Assembly: GCF_036324505.1 (NCBI RefSeq)
Contig: NC_086366.1
Coordinates: 13,743,427-13,807,426 of the forward strand
Reading direction: 5' to 3'
From: Eleginops maclovinus
Taxonomy: Eukaryota > Chordata > Actinopteri > Perciformes > Eleginopidae
Length of the DNA: 64,000 nucleotides
Shown: positions 17,401 through 30,844 of the stretch, in pieces
How the letters are laid out: every line of letters starts with the position of its first letter
Numbering within the stretch: position 1 is the first letter of the stretch
Notes under the pieces: model-generated
Seen by the model: only the letters and a program-made list of their open reading frames with translations
What the model was told of the DNA's origin: nothing
Databases searched by the model: none
Made by a program: the position numbers and the translations under genes

Positions 17401-20400
17401 TGCACAGTATGAGTTACTGCTGTATGAGCACAGAAGAATGTGCTAAATGTAAAGCTAAACATATCTGGTTTAATAGCTGTCACGAAATGAGCCTCTGTTA
17501 GGAGCAAAAGCTGCCATTCAGAACAAACACCTGCGTTTCCGGAGGGAACAATATTATCAAGATCAGGTGTACTATTTAATTTCTTTCACTGGCACTCTCA
17601 TTTTACCACATTTGATGCCCAGTTGCATTGCATCATAAGGCATGCAATGTGTGAGGCAAGCATTTAGGTATGCTAAAAACACCACTACTGCCTCTGGGTA
17701 CAACCTTTTCTCTAATTCTGCCGACAGTGGTAATATAATATTAATGTGATTTGGTTCTGAGTTTGATAATATCTTTCCTAAGGCTGTTTTCCCTTCCCCC
17801 TCTCCCTGTTGAGGCTTGAGGGACGCCTGTTCTTTCCCTCAAGGCCCGGGCAAATACTACATCATATCCTGAGATTCCTGAACTTCCCAGCATGCTGTGT
17901 TGCTTCCCCTGCTCCCTTCGCCTCTCCTCCCCTAGTTCTCCTCCTCCCTGGCTGGCCAATTCAGTTTAGAGACAGCTCTAGTTAGAACAGCAAAGCACAA
18001 AAGCCCTGGATCATATTGGTTCATCTGCAAAGTAATTTATTTTCTAACACATCGGTTGCAAACACTCTTGAAAGCTGAAACAGATTTTGTTGAGTCGTGA
18101 TGCGAGCCCACATTGTGAAGGATAGAGAGTACTATACGTACTGTGATACAGCTTTCTAGAGGAAAAGGTGGAACCCTCCTATTTGCAGTGCAGACATTTC
18201 CTTCATATTAATTTCTGTTTATTCTGCAAGCGGCCTAACTCTGTGGCCTACGTGCAGCTCCATCTCATGTCATCAGACCCAAGGCCCACTTGGCAACAGG
18301 TTATTAGAGGCTTTGTGACCTGTGTTATGGCTGGGGACCAAGTTACACACTGATTAGAAAAAGTGTTCAGTGTACCTAATGGTAATCAGTTGGTGCAAGA
18401 GGCTGACCTGGATTGGATTTTTCTGAGGAAAAGAGGGAAAGGCTTAAGGAACTTTTTGGAAGTTCTGCATAAATGGACTGTGTGTTGTATGTCCTCTAAA
18501 GCACACTTTCATCCTATTGGAAACACCATAGCTGGAAACATTTGAGCTGAAAAGTAGCTAAACAGTCAAATGTCAGCTGACAATGCCAGCATTTGTACAG
18601 GTGTCATTTACTGGCCATTTTCCATAAACACTTTAAAAAAAGAAAGATAGAATGCACAGAAATACAGGATAACAATGCACAAAGTATGTATAATAGAGAA
18701 AATAGAAACTAAAGAACCATTCCTGTTAGTGGGGGGCGGGTCTGCTCATGCCATGTGTTGCAAAAGTGTTGTCAACATTGGTGTCTGCAACATAAACCAT
18801 GTCATGATGACACCGTTTCTAAATAGTTTGTGTGCGTGGTTTCTTTCCTCATCAGCTCATGCGATATGTCTGCGATCCAATAATACCTGCTGATAATATC
18901 AGCCCGGCGGGAAAGCCTTAGTTTATACACTCAGTCATCTATTATGCATTTCTGCCTGTCTGTGCTTCACATGCACTTTGGTTTGTTTTTGGAAATTTGA
19001 GAAAGCAGTTTGCGTCTGTTGGGTGTTTGTTTGATGAGTATGCCTGCCTTTTGGCCTTTTGTCTGTGTGCACTGTAGCTGTAAACCAGGATACATTTGAC
19101 CCGCAGATCTGGGGTTTATAATAAATGGTTGAATTGAGAACATATCAGTCTGAGGGAGTGTTAGCCATCGGCTGATGTCTGGAGATGATTCCTCATTCTG
19201 TCCTGATGACTCTATAGGACTTTCTGTTCTCATGAAACACACATTTCTTACTGTCAGGACTCTCTCATCATTCCTGAGGAGGCTGAAATTGTGCCCCCTC
19301 ATTTCAAAATACAGTATAGCTCATGTCATTCTCCGTCTGGTCTGGCAACTTTTCTCTCTCAGACGCAAGCCTGATTTCATGGTTGGGATAGTTTAAAATG
19401 GCTGCTCAGTTTTTTCGTTGCTCTTTTCTTTATCACTGTAGTTCATTATACCAAGAGGGGGACTACTGTTGCACTCTTATGTCATACATCGCTAAAGGCA
19501 TACAGTACAGATGTTTTGATGTATTATTCACTGCCATGCTGTGTCTGCGGTGTTGTTGAAACACACCTAAAATGCTTTCTTTGCTATATAAGTGAAATTA
19601 TATTTCATTCAAAGATTGTGTAGGGTGTGTAAAGTGTGGTTGCTGCAGGTGTGGTCATTTGTTCAGTTTCTCCCTCAGTTTTCCCCAAGCGTTGCCCGTT
19701 AATAATTGACGCTCATACAGTTACTTGGAAACGATCCCAGAGCTTTTGCATAATTATACTTCTGCGTAGTATGGATGTTTCCTGAGACACTTTATTAGAA
19801 GCTGTAACATCAAAATCACTTGGTTTACTCTTGACCCACAGCCCTGTGCTGATACCGTGTGATTTCAGCTGAGCAGAGGGGTTTGAGGTGCTTGTTTAAA
19901 CCTTTGGGCTCATCTGTTTTAAGCTTAAAGTGCTCCCTTGTAAAACTTTCCTTTCATTGTGTTTACCGCCTGCCGCTTTGCTGTTCAGACTCCTAGAGGC
20001 ACCCCCCCCCCCTGACCAGCCAGGCAGCCAACTGTCATGTGTGAATGACGCTGCTGTCACCATCCACAGAACATTAGTGTGAAATGGCAGGGAACGGGGC
20101 TGGAGACTGGGAGATGGGGGGGCTATTTTGAACACTGGCACTTGCATGTTAAGTAGGAGCTGGCAACACTTCGATGTTCCACCCACAACATACCTACACC
20201 TCTCTCTGGAGGCTTGCCCAAAGGCTTGGCCTGTTTTATCATGCATTGTTGTCTTGTGAAAACACAGTCACCTCAACATGGTAGTGCTTTTTGCTTTAGA
20301 GTAGCTCCATGCTATGCCAGCTTCCTTACTAAAACACACATTTTTTCCAAACCTCTTCTCAGATATCCTCAGTCCTCTCTCTTCCTTCTGCGTTCCCCTG

Positions 20401-23400
20401 TGTAAAGGTGAAAAACTGCTTAAATGTGGTCTGTGTTGCTGTTGAACTGTGTTGCGTTACACTGATGGGTGTTGATGATTTTGTCTTCTTCATGTGTGGT
20501 TGGCCAAAAGCAAAAACATCTGTCAGCACATTTCAACAACACCACAAACATCTCTGACACAACGACATTTTGAACACAATGTAAAATCACTCATGACGTT
20601 ATGATTTCTATGATGTTTAAAACACAGGCCTTTTATTGTGGAAGGGAACAACCAGTAAGAAAAAGATGTATTGTGAAATATAGAAAATGTAATATGAATA
20701 CTTTGTTTATTTTTCGTCTTTCGTTTGCTTGTTAAACCCTCTTGATTCCCTGTAGAGGAATCATTTGAATTTCTTAATATGCAAGAAGCTGGTCCATACC
20801 GTAACGCATCTCCCCCTCAGACTTAAATGCTTTTAGTTCTAACAGGAAAACAGATGTCTTCCAACTCTGAGAATGTGGGCCTGCAGCTGAAACAGTGGAT
20901 TATTGGACACCTGGCCTCCATGTGTTGCTGGATGCTCTGTGTCCGATCTACTATATGGGATCACCTTTTTGCTGCTGGCTGGGTATCATTTCCTCTTAGA
21001 GCATGCTCTCTCTGTGCTGACCTGTCATTACAGACATTCAACCGCATGAATGTGGTCTAATCATGGTTTTTCAGAGACCTCTTGTCATCCTTCTGGCACT
21101 GGTGTTCAGTTGTCAACAGGCTGATTTAACTTCTCTGACCACTGTCCTCTCTCTCTGGTCTTGTTGTTGAGCCCTGCTGTTTATGCAGCTGTAGATGTGT
21201 GCAGGCAGGTCAGGTGTTTACCCGCGGTAGCATGCCTGAGGCTGGTACAGTCTTCGCCACATTTCCAGTCAATGCCAAAGTTTGTCTTAAGCTCTTTAAT
21301 CACACACACACAGCATTTTTTCCCCCTGGCTGATGTTGGATTTTGCAACATGATTCACAGTATTGTTGGATAATTGTGTAGCCATTATTTTCCTTTGTAT
21401 TGAAAGTATATCTAAGTGTTCTTGTATGATTGTATTTTTCCCGTAGCATATTTGACCAGTTAAACCTGAATGTATAATGTAAGCAAAAACAATTCAAGAC
21501 ATTATGCAAGTTGTAGGTGTTCGATGGAATCCCTCTTTTGTTCCAATACCTTTTTAGTCTTTGTCAGCAGAAAGTGTTGCGTCTTCCTCAGCTCACATGC
21601 AAACTCTTGTCTTGGCTTGTATCCTCCTTTTTTGTTAGAGTGAGGGGAGAATGCGCCTCACTTGCAGACTGTGTGTTTGCACTTTTGTTTCTTGTCAGCT
21701 AAAAGAAGAAGAATGGTGAGTGATGAATGCACAGGATGGCAAGGCTTCAGAGGATAAACACACTTTGACATGTATAGAAATGGAAAGGCTTCCCTAAAAT
21801 GCTTTCTCAACAGTGACTTACCTTCGGGTGCAGAAAAACAGAATCATTGTACGGTAGAGCAACTGCTTTCTGATCGCTGTGAACTTACTCAGAGCCTTTT
21901 ATATAACAGCAGGTGCTGGGTAGGTGAGGAACGAGCTGCTTCTCCAGGACTTTGGGAGATGATAATCACATGTCCTTACAGGCCGTAAAGGTTTGGCTTC
22001 CTCTTCTTGTGTTAATAAGAACTAAGAGCTGTTGCATGTTTCTCTTTAGATGCTCGTTTTAAAGACTGAAAGCAGTGGAAAGCTCCTTCCAAAAGGTTCG
22101 AGAAGGAGAAAGGTTGTTGCCAAATTGCTTTCTAACTTTACAGAACTAGTCATTTGTTGGTAATGCACCCTTGCACAGAATCTGCCGGCCCAGGTGAATT
22201 GGGGTAAAGAAACTCCTCTTCATTCTCACTGTTGAAATTATTATTTCTCTTTGACACACAAAACAATGTCCCTCTGCACCTCCTCTTCAATGTTTGAGTT
22301 GAGGTACCCAATTCATACTGCTTTGATATTTGATCTACCTTCAAAAGAACCTATTTGACAAATACAAAGATTTCTAAATGAAAGATTCTGATTCATATCT
22401 CATGTAAAGCCTTTTTCAGTCGCAGTTTATGGAGCTTTAATACATTCACAGTGAGGGTCATCGGCCCATCTGTCCCAGTAAGACTGGCACAAACTGAGTG
22501 TGAAGCTAAATCCCACTCTCCCACTGGTGGCACTCGATCTGTTCTGACCTTTTGTGGGTGATGGTAGAGGCTATGCTGTTTGATAAAGCAGAGGAGAAGA
22601 CTTGTATTTTTAGCTGTTGCATTTAATAATGGTGCCTCTTTTTGGATGAGACATCGTACTTACAAGGCAAGAGGCTTGTCAGGCTGTGTTAATTGAAAAT
22701 CAAAACTAAATGACCCTGAGTCACACTGGTTGGATGAGGTGGTATAAACAATTGGTTACATTTAATTAGGTAGCATTATTGAAAGTCATTTAAAATGAAC
22801 AGCCTTATTAAGTTAGCTCGAAGCTAATTACTTCTAGTGTTTAGTCATCAAGTAGATATGTTTACAAATGTTCAATGGCGAAATAGAAATGTGATGGCAA
22901 TTTGTGTCTACTACACGTACAGCCATACTGTGTGTTGGCCTAAAGGTCTCTAAGCTCCAATGTGGAGTAGTTTGGTGGTGTAATGAATCAATACTGTAGT
23001 TGCTAATTATTGTCTTTATACTAACCACGCTGCCTGAAGCCTGCCTGCCTTTGTTGCAGTAAAATGACGTGTTCATTTTTCACTGAAGACCTTGACCTCA
23101 CCTTGTTCTTAGCTCCAGTGTTATTAAGGTGTGGAAAGTGAAGTAGCAGGTTTCAGGTAACTGAATATCTGCACACATTCAATGCCTAACTGTAAAAAGA
23201 AAAAAAGGCTTCTCTCTCCGCTTTACATGCAGGATGTGTCTCTACTTGTTGCAGCTCTGCCGCCTGTTCAGCTTAAATAAGTGATTTAATTTATGGTCGT
23301 TGTTCCTCATTGAGTCTGCACCTTTTTTATCGCCCTAAGACAGCCATCCAGTTTATTCCCCACTTCCTTCAATATCACCTACATCAGCAGTGGATCAAAT

Positions 23401-26400
23401 CATTTCAATGGAATGGTATCCAGTATAACCAAATATACGGGTGTACACAATAACATCATGTTAACTTAATAATGTGTGTCGTTATTCACATTCACACTAA
23501 CTCAACATCAAATGGATTTGAAATCAACAGTGTTTTTGTGCATTTTAAGTTTGCACCCAAGTTTTTAATTCAGTGAGAAAATACTACAGGCGTCGCCGTC
23601 ACCATGTGGTTATTTGACGTCCATTTCTTGTCATGTCAAATATTTGAATTATTAAATGAAACCATGTCACGATAGAAGATTTTGTTTCCAAGCCCGAATT
23701 AGAAATAAGGGAAACTTTTTAAGATCAAAAGCTGTTGATATTGATCAGTTGAATTCACACAGAACTGATTTGGATGATTTCAATATCGTCTTTGTTAGTT
23801 TGGTAACCAACATCCCGCTGTTGATCCCTTTGTTCAAAATGTCTAGATAGCAGTCAGAACCTCATCCATCATATTCCTTATCTTTTCCATGAAGCCCACT
23901 ACATTTACGTCTGTAGGTCCGAGTCAGCGAGCTAGATTTTTATCGTTGTTTGTGGTTTTCCCTCACAAGTTCGGCGACGCTTGCAGCAAGTGATTTAGTG
24001 TGTCGTTTAGCAGACTCGCAGTCAGAGACGAGATGGACACGCTCCCTTCACTCATGTCTCTCTCTCCTAGTGGCGTGAAATCTTAATCCAAAGTGGTTCT
24101 ACTGCAGCTGCCCTTCCTTTTCGGTACAACATGAAGAGCAGGTTTGGTTTTATCCAAGGGATAGTCAGAGCTAATTGGATTTATGTAAAGTGTGAGGATT
24201 TGCAGCTGAATTCCAAAAGGGTAGGCAGTGGTATCTCAGTGGTTGATCTTGGTAGTTGAAGGTCTGTTCTCTCAAAGGAAGAACTGTGATTCTAAGTGCA
24301 CTCTGTTATCAAACGTTACCTCTGTACTTCCTCTCAACCTGATGTTTCGAAGATTCGAGCAGTGGTTTTCCCTCCCTGTCCCCACCTATCGCCTACCTCC
24401 CTCACCACCACTCCCTCCTTACATGTACTAGCAGCACCGGTGAGAGTGCAATAAAACGAAGACAAAGCAAGCAGAAATGCGAGCAACAGCTGGAGCTCAG
24501 CTCTTAATGATCCTGCAGGGCTGAAGCGTCTAGCCTCTGGTTCACACAAAGCTTTTGAGTTGCTCTCCCATTCTGTTTTCGTTGTCTCTTCATCACTATT
24601 TCCTGATTTCATGTACTCTGTTTATTTTATGCCGAGTTGTTCACTCTAAGTTTTCTCTCACTGCTTGTGTTGCTTTTTAGCTCAGTAATGAAAGATTAGA
24701 CCATGTAGAACCTTTTATTCTATTTCCATTTCCTACCTCCCCTTCTCTTTCTGTAATTAATGAAAATGCTGTGGACCCTCCCTAGGCTTTACCCCCCACC
24801 CTTCCTTCAGGAAGTTTACACACACACTTGCTCTGCAGCGACTCTGCACAATAACACTTTTCCAAGGACACAGTGTTCACTGGAACGCACACACTGTTCT
24901 GCACACATTTACAAGACTGCACTCTCACTCTGTTGGGAGAGGCCTGTGGGTTAAATCTACTGTTCTTTGTCCTGACTTTCATTTGTAGATAAAAGCACCT
25001 ATTTGGGTAAATTAAGTGGCACTTTATTGCAACAGATTTTCAGGAGTTAATAACTGCATTTGCTTCCGACAAAATCCTGGAAGCTTGCACGGATTTCGGA
25101 GAGCCATATTATTAAAAACCCGAGGCAGACAGTCGAAGCATTTGTCAGTCCTGAACTTGAATAATTTAATATTTCTTGTCACTGAACAAAACAGTCAGCA
25201 TTTCCTTATCCAACCTGTTTCTTTGTGTTTTTATGCACATACAAGAGCAAACTCTTACGGAGTGTATGTTTGAGAGTCTCTTTGGCCTGGGCTCAAAGCA
25301 ACTGGAAGAGTTGATGTGGCTGTTTTTATCCTATTCATGTGGCACTGACTTACCCTTTAATTAATCTCACGTACACTTACACCAGTACTTCAGAATCCCT
25401 GCAGAATCGTCTCTCGTAGTATTTTCCTCCACCGTCTGACGTGTGGTTAACAGAGAAGCTGAATATATAACACAGTTCATCAGACATGCGTGGCTGCTGA
25501 TGCGGGTTTGTGAACTGCCTCTTTGTCCCACCTTATAAACATTCAAAAGAAACAGACAAACAGATCCAAACATCCAAATGCACAGTCTGTTCAGCCACTG
25601 CCTGGTGCAGATGGAGTGGGGGGCGGGGTGATGAACTTGTGTTGGACTGACGGAGGACACTGGAGACTAGATTGGAGGGAACTGAAAGTGGAGCGGACAA
25701 ATTGTCACCTTGGTGAGAGAAACCAAAATGCTGACTGCTGCAAAAGTCCGATTCACACAGACACTAGCCGCATGTGTACAGTACTGTAGTACAGCCTTAG
25801 CATAGGGCTGTTTCTGTCTGTGTCAGCTTGTTCTGCTTACTCTGAATTTATTTATCCGTCTCTATTTACAGCTTAAAATAAGTCTGGGATAATGTGTAGC
25901 TTCCTATTTGCGTTAATGTAATCTGATGTACCGACTCTGGCTGCACCGGTGATGGCACTGCGATGTGTGCATGCACACAGTAACATCCCAGGCTGGGCAA
26001 TGTCAACTTTTTTGCTACCTGGTTTTATAAATGACCTACAAAAATGGCATGTATGATTTTAAACTTCTCAACGGTCAGGGTTTCTGTCTGGTGATGTGTT
26101 GGCTTGGAAAAAGGCCTGTGGTGAAGGCGCTGCTCCGGCTGTGAGTTGCACAGAACCCTAACCCCACCCTACCACTAATTTTTCCCTTCTTTCTTCTTTG
26201 ATTCTGTCATTATATTTCCCTCCCCAAGTGCCTCACTTCATCTCTCAGCCAGAACAGAGGGGTTGAATGTTGCCCTGTCATCTGACTGGAGTTAGCCGTG
26301 CAACAGTCTGGGAAGGCAGCGACAGCTGACCCACTCACACACACCAAGAACAATACCTCCTTTGCTTACTTAAGTAGGGGAGCCCTTAAGAGAGTGCTCC

Positions 26401-29400
26401 CAGGACCGTTTTGTGTTGCAGTCCTAGACTTCATAATGTTGATAATATGAGCCGGGGGTTGATTTGCAGGATAAGTTCCAGAAATGAAACGCAGTCAATT
26501 TCAGATGCTTGGTTTGTTTTCAGATGTTGTTATTGATATGTGGTGTTTGCACAGGCTGTGAACTGCAAAGCACACAACATAGATACCATTTAGATAGTAC
26601 CATTTAAACTGATGATACGACAACATGCAGCCATAAGTGATGAGAAGAGCCGCTTCGGATTAAAAAGCTTTTACCTCCTTGCATTAAAACTTCCTGAGTG
26701 CTTATATGTAATGCATGCAAGTAGTGTGCAGCATAATTATTCAGAAATAGAAAAGGGAAAATGTAATAAAGATCAAATTATAAGACAATATTTCAACCTG
26801 ACTCTTGGTTATATTTTCTCAGTCTGATTCTTGTGACTGTGTGTTGGCAAAGTAATCCTAACTTTTTCTGTGTTTGCCGTGTTTTGCAGCTCAGAATGTG
26901 ACGGTGGAGGAGATCCTCTCTTCCTACAAACAGGCCTGTCAGAAACTCAACTGTAAACCCATACCCAAAGTGCTCAAACAGATACAGGTGAGCTGCAACC
27001 CACCACACAGCACAGATGAGAAGATGTGTCGGCACAATAACAAAGACACTCACACACAACATTTAGAACACAGGCAAAAGTGTCAACGCTTCCACTGATT
27101 AATGAGTCATTTTAGTAAAACTTCCTAATCTCATACATCTCTTAGCAAATTGGAAAATCCTTCACAGCCTCCAGCTTCTGAGCTTTTTTACTCCTCTTCT
27201 ACTCCAGATTGATGTGACTTATTCCCTTTGTACTGCAGTCTTTGTCACTGAAGCTGCTAACAGGAGATCTCAATGTGCTCCAAAGTTTCCACTAACCCTA
27301 AGGTGTCCCCCTGCTGATAACCAAAAGTCACGAGGCCAGGATCCTTCATTAGCTCCCCCCAGAAAGTGTTCAGCAAGCTATTGAATCAACACTTATCAGG
27401 TATTGACAGAGCTGGAGACACAGGGGCGTGCTGCTCACATCACGCAGCATCAAGTTCACTGACTGATAACTTTAGCTGCAGTGTGTCCTGCCTCTCAATT
27501 TCTGCACTGTACATGCTGGGCAACGTCCAAACCTCTGCGGGGCAAATAACAACGTATATCACTGTACAACATGTATGATAATAGATAATAGTCCGGTTGA
27601 GTCAGCACTGTGCAGCTGGCTGGAAACTGTGCGGAATTCCTGGTAAAGCCACCAAAAAGTTGTAGAGTTATTACAACAGTTGTAATTATAATAGTTGTGA
27701 GCATGATAACAATGTACTTCTAATTACTACGTCCTAAACCTTAGCTTCTGGTGATGAAAGCACTTGAAAGGCTGGTTACATGGTTTGAAGGCACGGCATG
27801 GTGCACCATGGCATGACTCCATATAGAGGTGAGCCTAATTTAGCTGGACTGGTTGTTACTCCCAACAGACCGATGAGTGTTTCATGTCTTTTTTTCCTTC
27901 CCTTGTGGTTAGCCTGCACAGTCATGTGTCTCATAATCCCCCAAGCAGTTCCTCAAAACGAGTGGGGGAAGCCTCAGGGCTGTTCGTTTTTATATTCCTA
28001 CCAACCTCGTGTCTTTTGTATGTGCTTCATCTGTATTGTGATTTAACGTTATACAAGGATATATGAATATATCAACACAGAAAACCAAAAGGAATTTATT
28101 AACTTAACTACAAATCACCTGATACTAGAGGACGATCCATGTTTTGCATGTATAAGACAGTAAAGTGGTGTTTTAGTAGAGTTTTCATGAAGCAAGGGGA
28201 GCAGGTTTCCTGGGGTTTTTTTGTATACAGGTGGAGACGAGCCATATTAGACGGACAATAATTCGAATGCCTGTGGGGTGCATAACCCCAGGGCATACTG
28301 TCCATAACTTAAAATGAGCACTGGAGTGAAGTACTGCATAGCAAAGCAATATAAATGTGCTCAGGTTAAAGTGTCAAAACAATAACTGTCTGTCTAAAAA
28401 AATGTCTAAGAAATAGTCATTCTGTAATGTAATGTTGATCATATATATTCGATAATCAGGATTTTGTTTATGTAATCAGATACAGCCCCTATTTATAGGT
28501 ATGTCTTTTTTTGTTGTATTGTATTCTATCTATAACTACTGACAACATTTCTCTGTGTTGGAATTCAACAGACGCTGGATGCTGCCACACAGATAAAGAT
28601 TTAAGAAACATTTGGAGTGGTCTCTTAATTTTTTTCCGGAGCTGTGCCTTCTCTCTCTTTCGGCTTGTATTTGTGTTTGAACATCCTGTTAACCAAACCA
28701 ATTACCCTTCCAGTCAGATGGAGGAGCTGGCAGTGCTTGGGTTTGCAGCAGGGACACATAAGTCCTTACTTGTGTTTGTTCTGACTTACATTTTTGCTGC
28801 CTCACACGCTCCTAAAACCCTTAACTGGGCCTCTCCACTGGAGATTTGCACATTTTGTACCGGCAGGTGTGTGTCCATGTGTGGGAGGGAACACATTTGT
28901 GATCTGGAGAGAGACTCTGCATGAAGTCCCCACACGCCTGGTCAGCTGAGAGAAAGAAGTGTCAGTTACTTGTGGAAATACACAAGAGGCTGTGATTGCT
29001 TAGTGATTGCTCATGTTTGATCATGTCTGGCTTCTGTCCATCCCTTGCTGCCTGGTCCGATGCTGCCCCCTCTCATTTCTGCTTAGTCATCCTTGCCAAC
29101 TAAGCCACATAAACAAGCCAGTCAGACCAAATGGCTGACCAGTGAGAGGGGGGTTTGCAAGAGGAGCTCCTCCTTTTTTACAGTTTTTTCCCTCTTTCAC
29201 TCTAAATACTTTCTTTATTAGGTCCAACTGCACTGTACGCGTGGCAGCTTTCCAGAGGCCCTATAGGTTATGTACATTTCTGGTTGTTTGTTAGTGTGTC
29301 TGTGTGTTTTTATAAGGGTCACTATTTAGAAGCTGCATGTTGAATGCGTGCTTCGTAGTTACTCCCAAAAGTCTTAAGACCCGGACACTTGGTAGCCTTG

Positions 29401-30812
29401 TGTCACATTTCTGAAGCAGCTATTCCCTCTGGGACCAGTGGTTTCCCTATTATGCAATGAGTCACACACAGCCCATGTGCACACTTTATTTCTCTCGAAG
29501 TTCCGGATTTTGCTCCCTCTAGACTGGCTCATCTAGAAGGAGGTGGTTTTGTTTTGCAGGGAGCATACTGTAAATCTATGCAAAATGAGGGATTCAATTG
29601 TTTGCTGCTCATGAACATTTTGAGACTTCAGCGGAGTCTCCTACTTCTATTATGGTGTAAGCAGCGCGACACATTATTATTCTCATTAGAGACACAATGT
29701 GACGGTCATGCGGGCTGCATCTATATTAAGCAAGTGGACCCTTTGATGTCGTCTAGACAGACTGATAAACCATTTCAAAGGCAGACCGCTGAAATGGTGT
29801 TTTCAATGTGTTGCACCCAGGCATTTTTAGAACTGTTTTTGTCCACTTTGTGCATCGCCAAGGACAGACACTCGATTGTTTCAAGTCTATTTTGATGGAT
29901 TTGATGAAGCTTAATCTGCAAGTTTCACAAATATTCCTCTTCATGTGTGTTTTGAACTTATTAACCATACATGCAATAATTGGACAAAGCTCCCAGTCTG
30001 TCGAGGTTGTGGGTTTCTTCCTGTGCAGACACAATAAAACAAGTTCGGTTTATTACATTTCTATTGTCAGTCAGCGTGTTGAAGGCAGGTTAGCTCACTG
30101 CTGACAGATGTCTGAGATAAGCTGTGACAACCAATCGTGACGGAGTGTGTGTGGATTAGATGATAGAACGCTGATGCACCACTGACGTCTCGCTTCCATT
30201 GGGGGAATCCCAGAAACTTTTACGTTGGAGCCGACTGTTGTATTTAGCTTGGCACAAAGACATATGTGCTGTAAAATGGTGAATTGTACTTTTTATTTTC
30301 CACTTAAACAACTGAGTAATGTTAACTTGTGACTTTAATGAGAAGTTGTGAGGTGATAGTTTATTTTACCTTCCGACAGAGCGAGGCTAGTTTTTTCCAG
30401 TCCTTGTGATGAGCTAAGAAACAGACACAACACCAGGCTTTCTATCCAACCCATTCTCTGTTTGGTTGTAAGGTAGGACCTCTAAAGGACACCTTTAAGG
30501 GCCGTGCCCATACATTTGGACTAAAGCTCGGTATACACTGTGCGATTTGAGCCTTAAGAGAAGGTCAGAAATGGGTTGAAACCGTACAGTCTATTCCAAG
30601 TTTAAGCTGTACATTTTGTCATCCATCCCTACCTGTGTTATCTGTGTTTGCCGAGTCATCAAATGTTTTTATTGACTTCAGGATAAGCAAACTGGTTTTG
30701 AAGCAGCTTATTTAACTAAAACACACTTGATGCATGAACAAAAAAACTGATGAGAACAGTGAAGATATAACACAGTCTAATGAATAAGATCAGAATAGTA
30801 GCTTGATGTAGT

Positions 30813-30844
<32 letters not shown>

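Noticed and set aside
28511..28924. 137-codon frame inside ppp1r37 intron 2
   Set aside because: No known domain. It lies inside an intron without conserved flanks and fits chance expectation.
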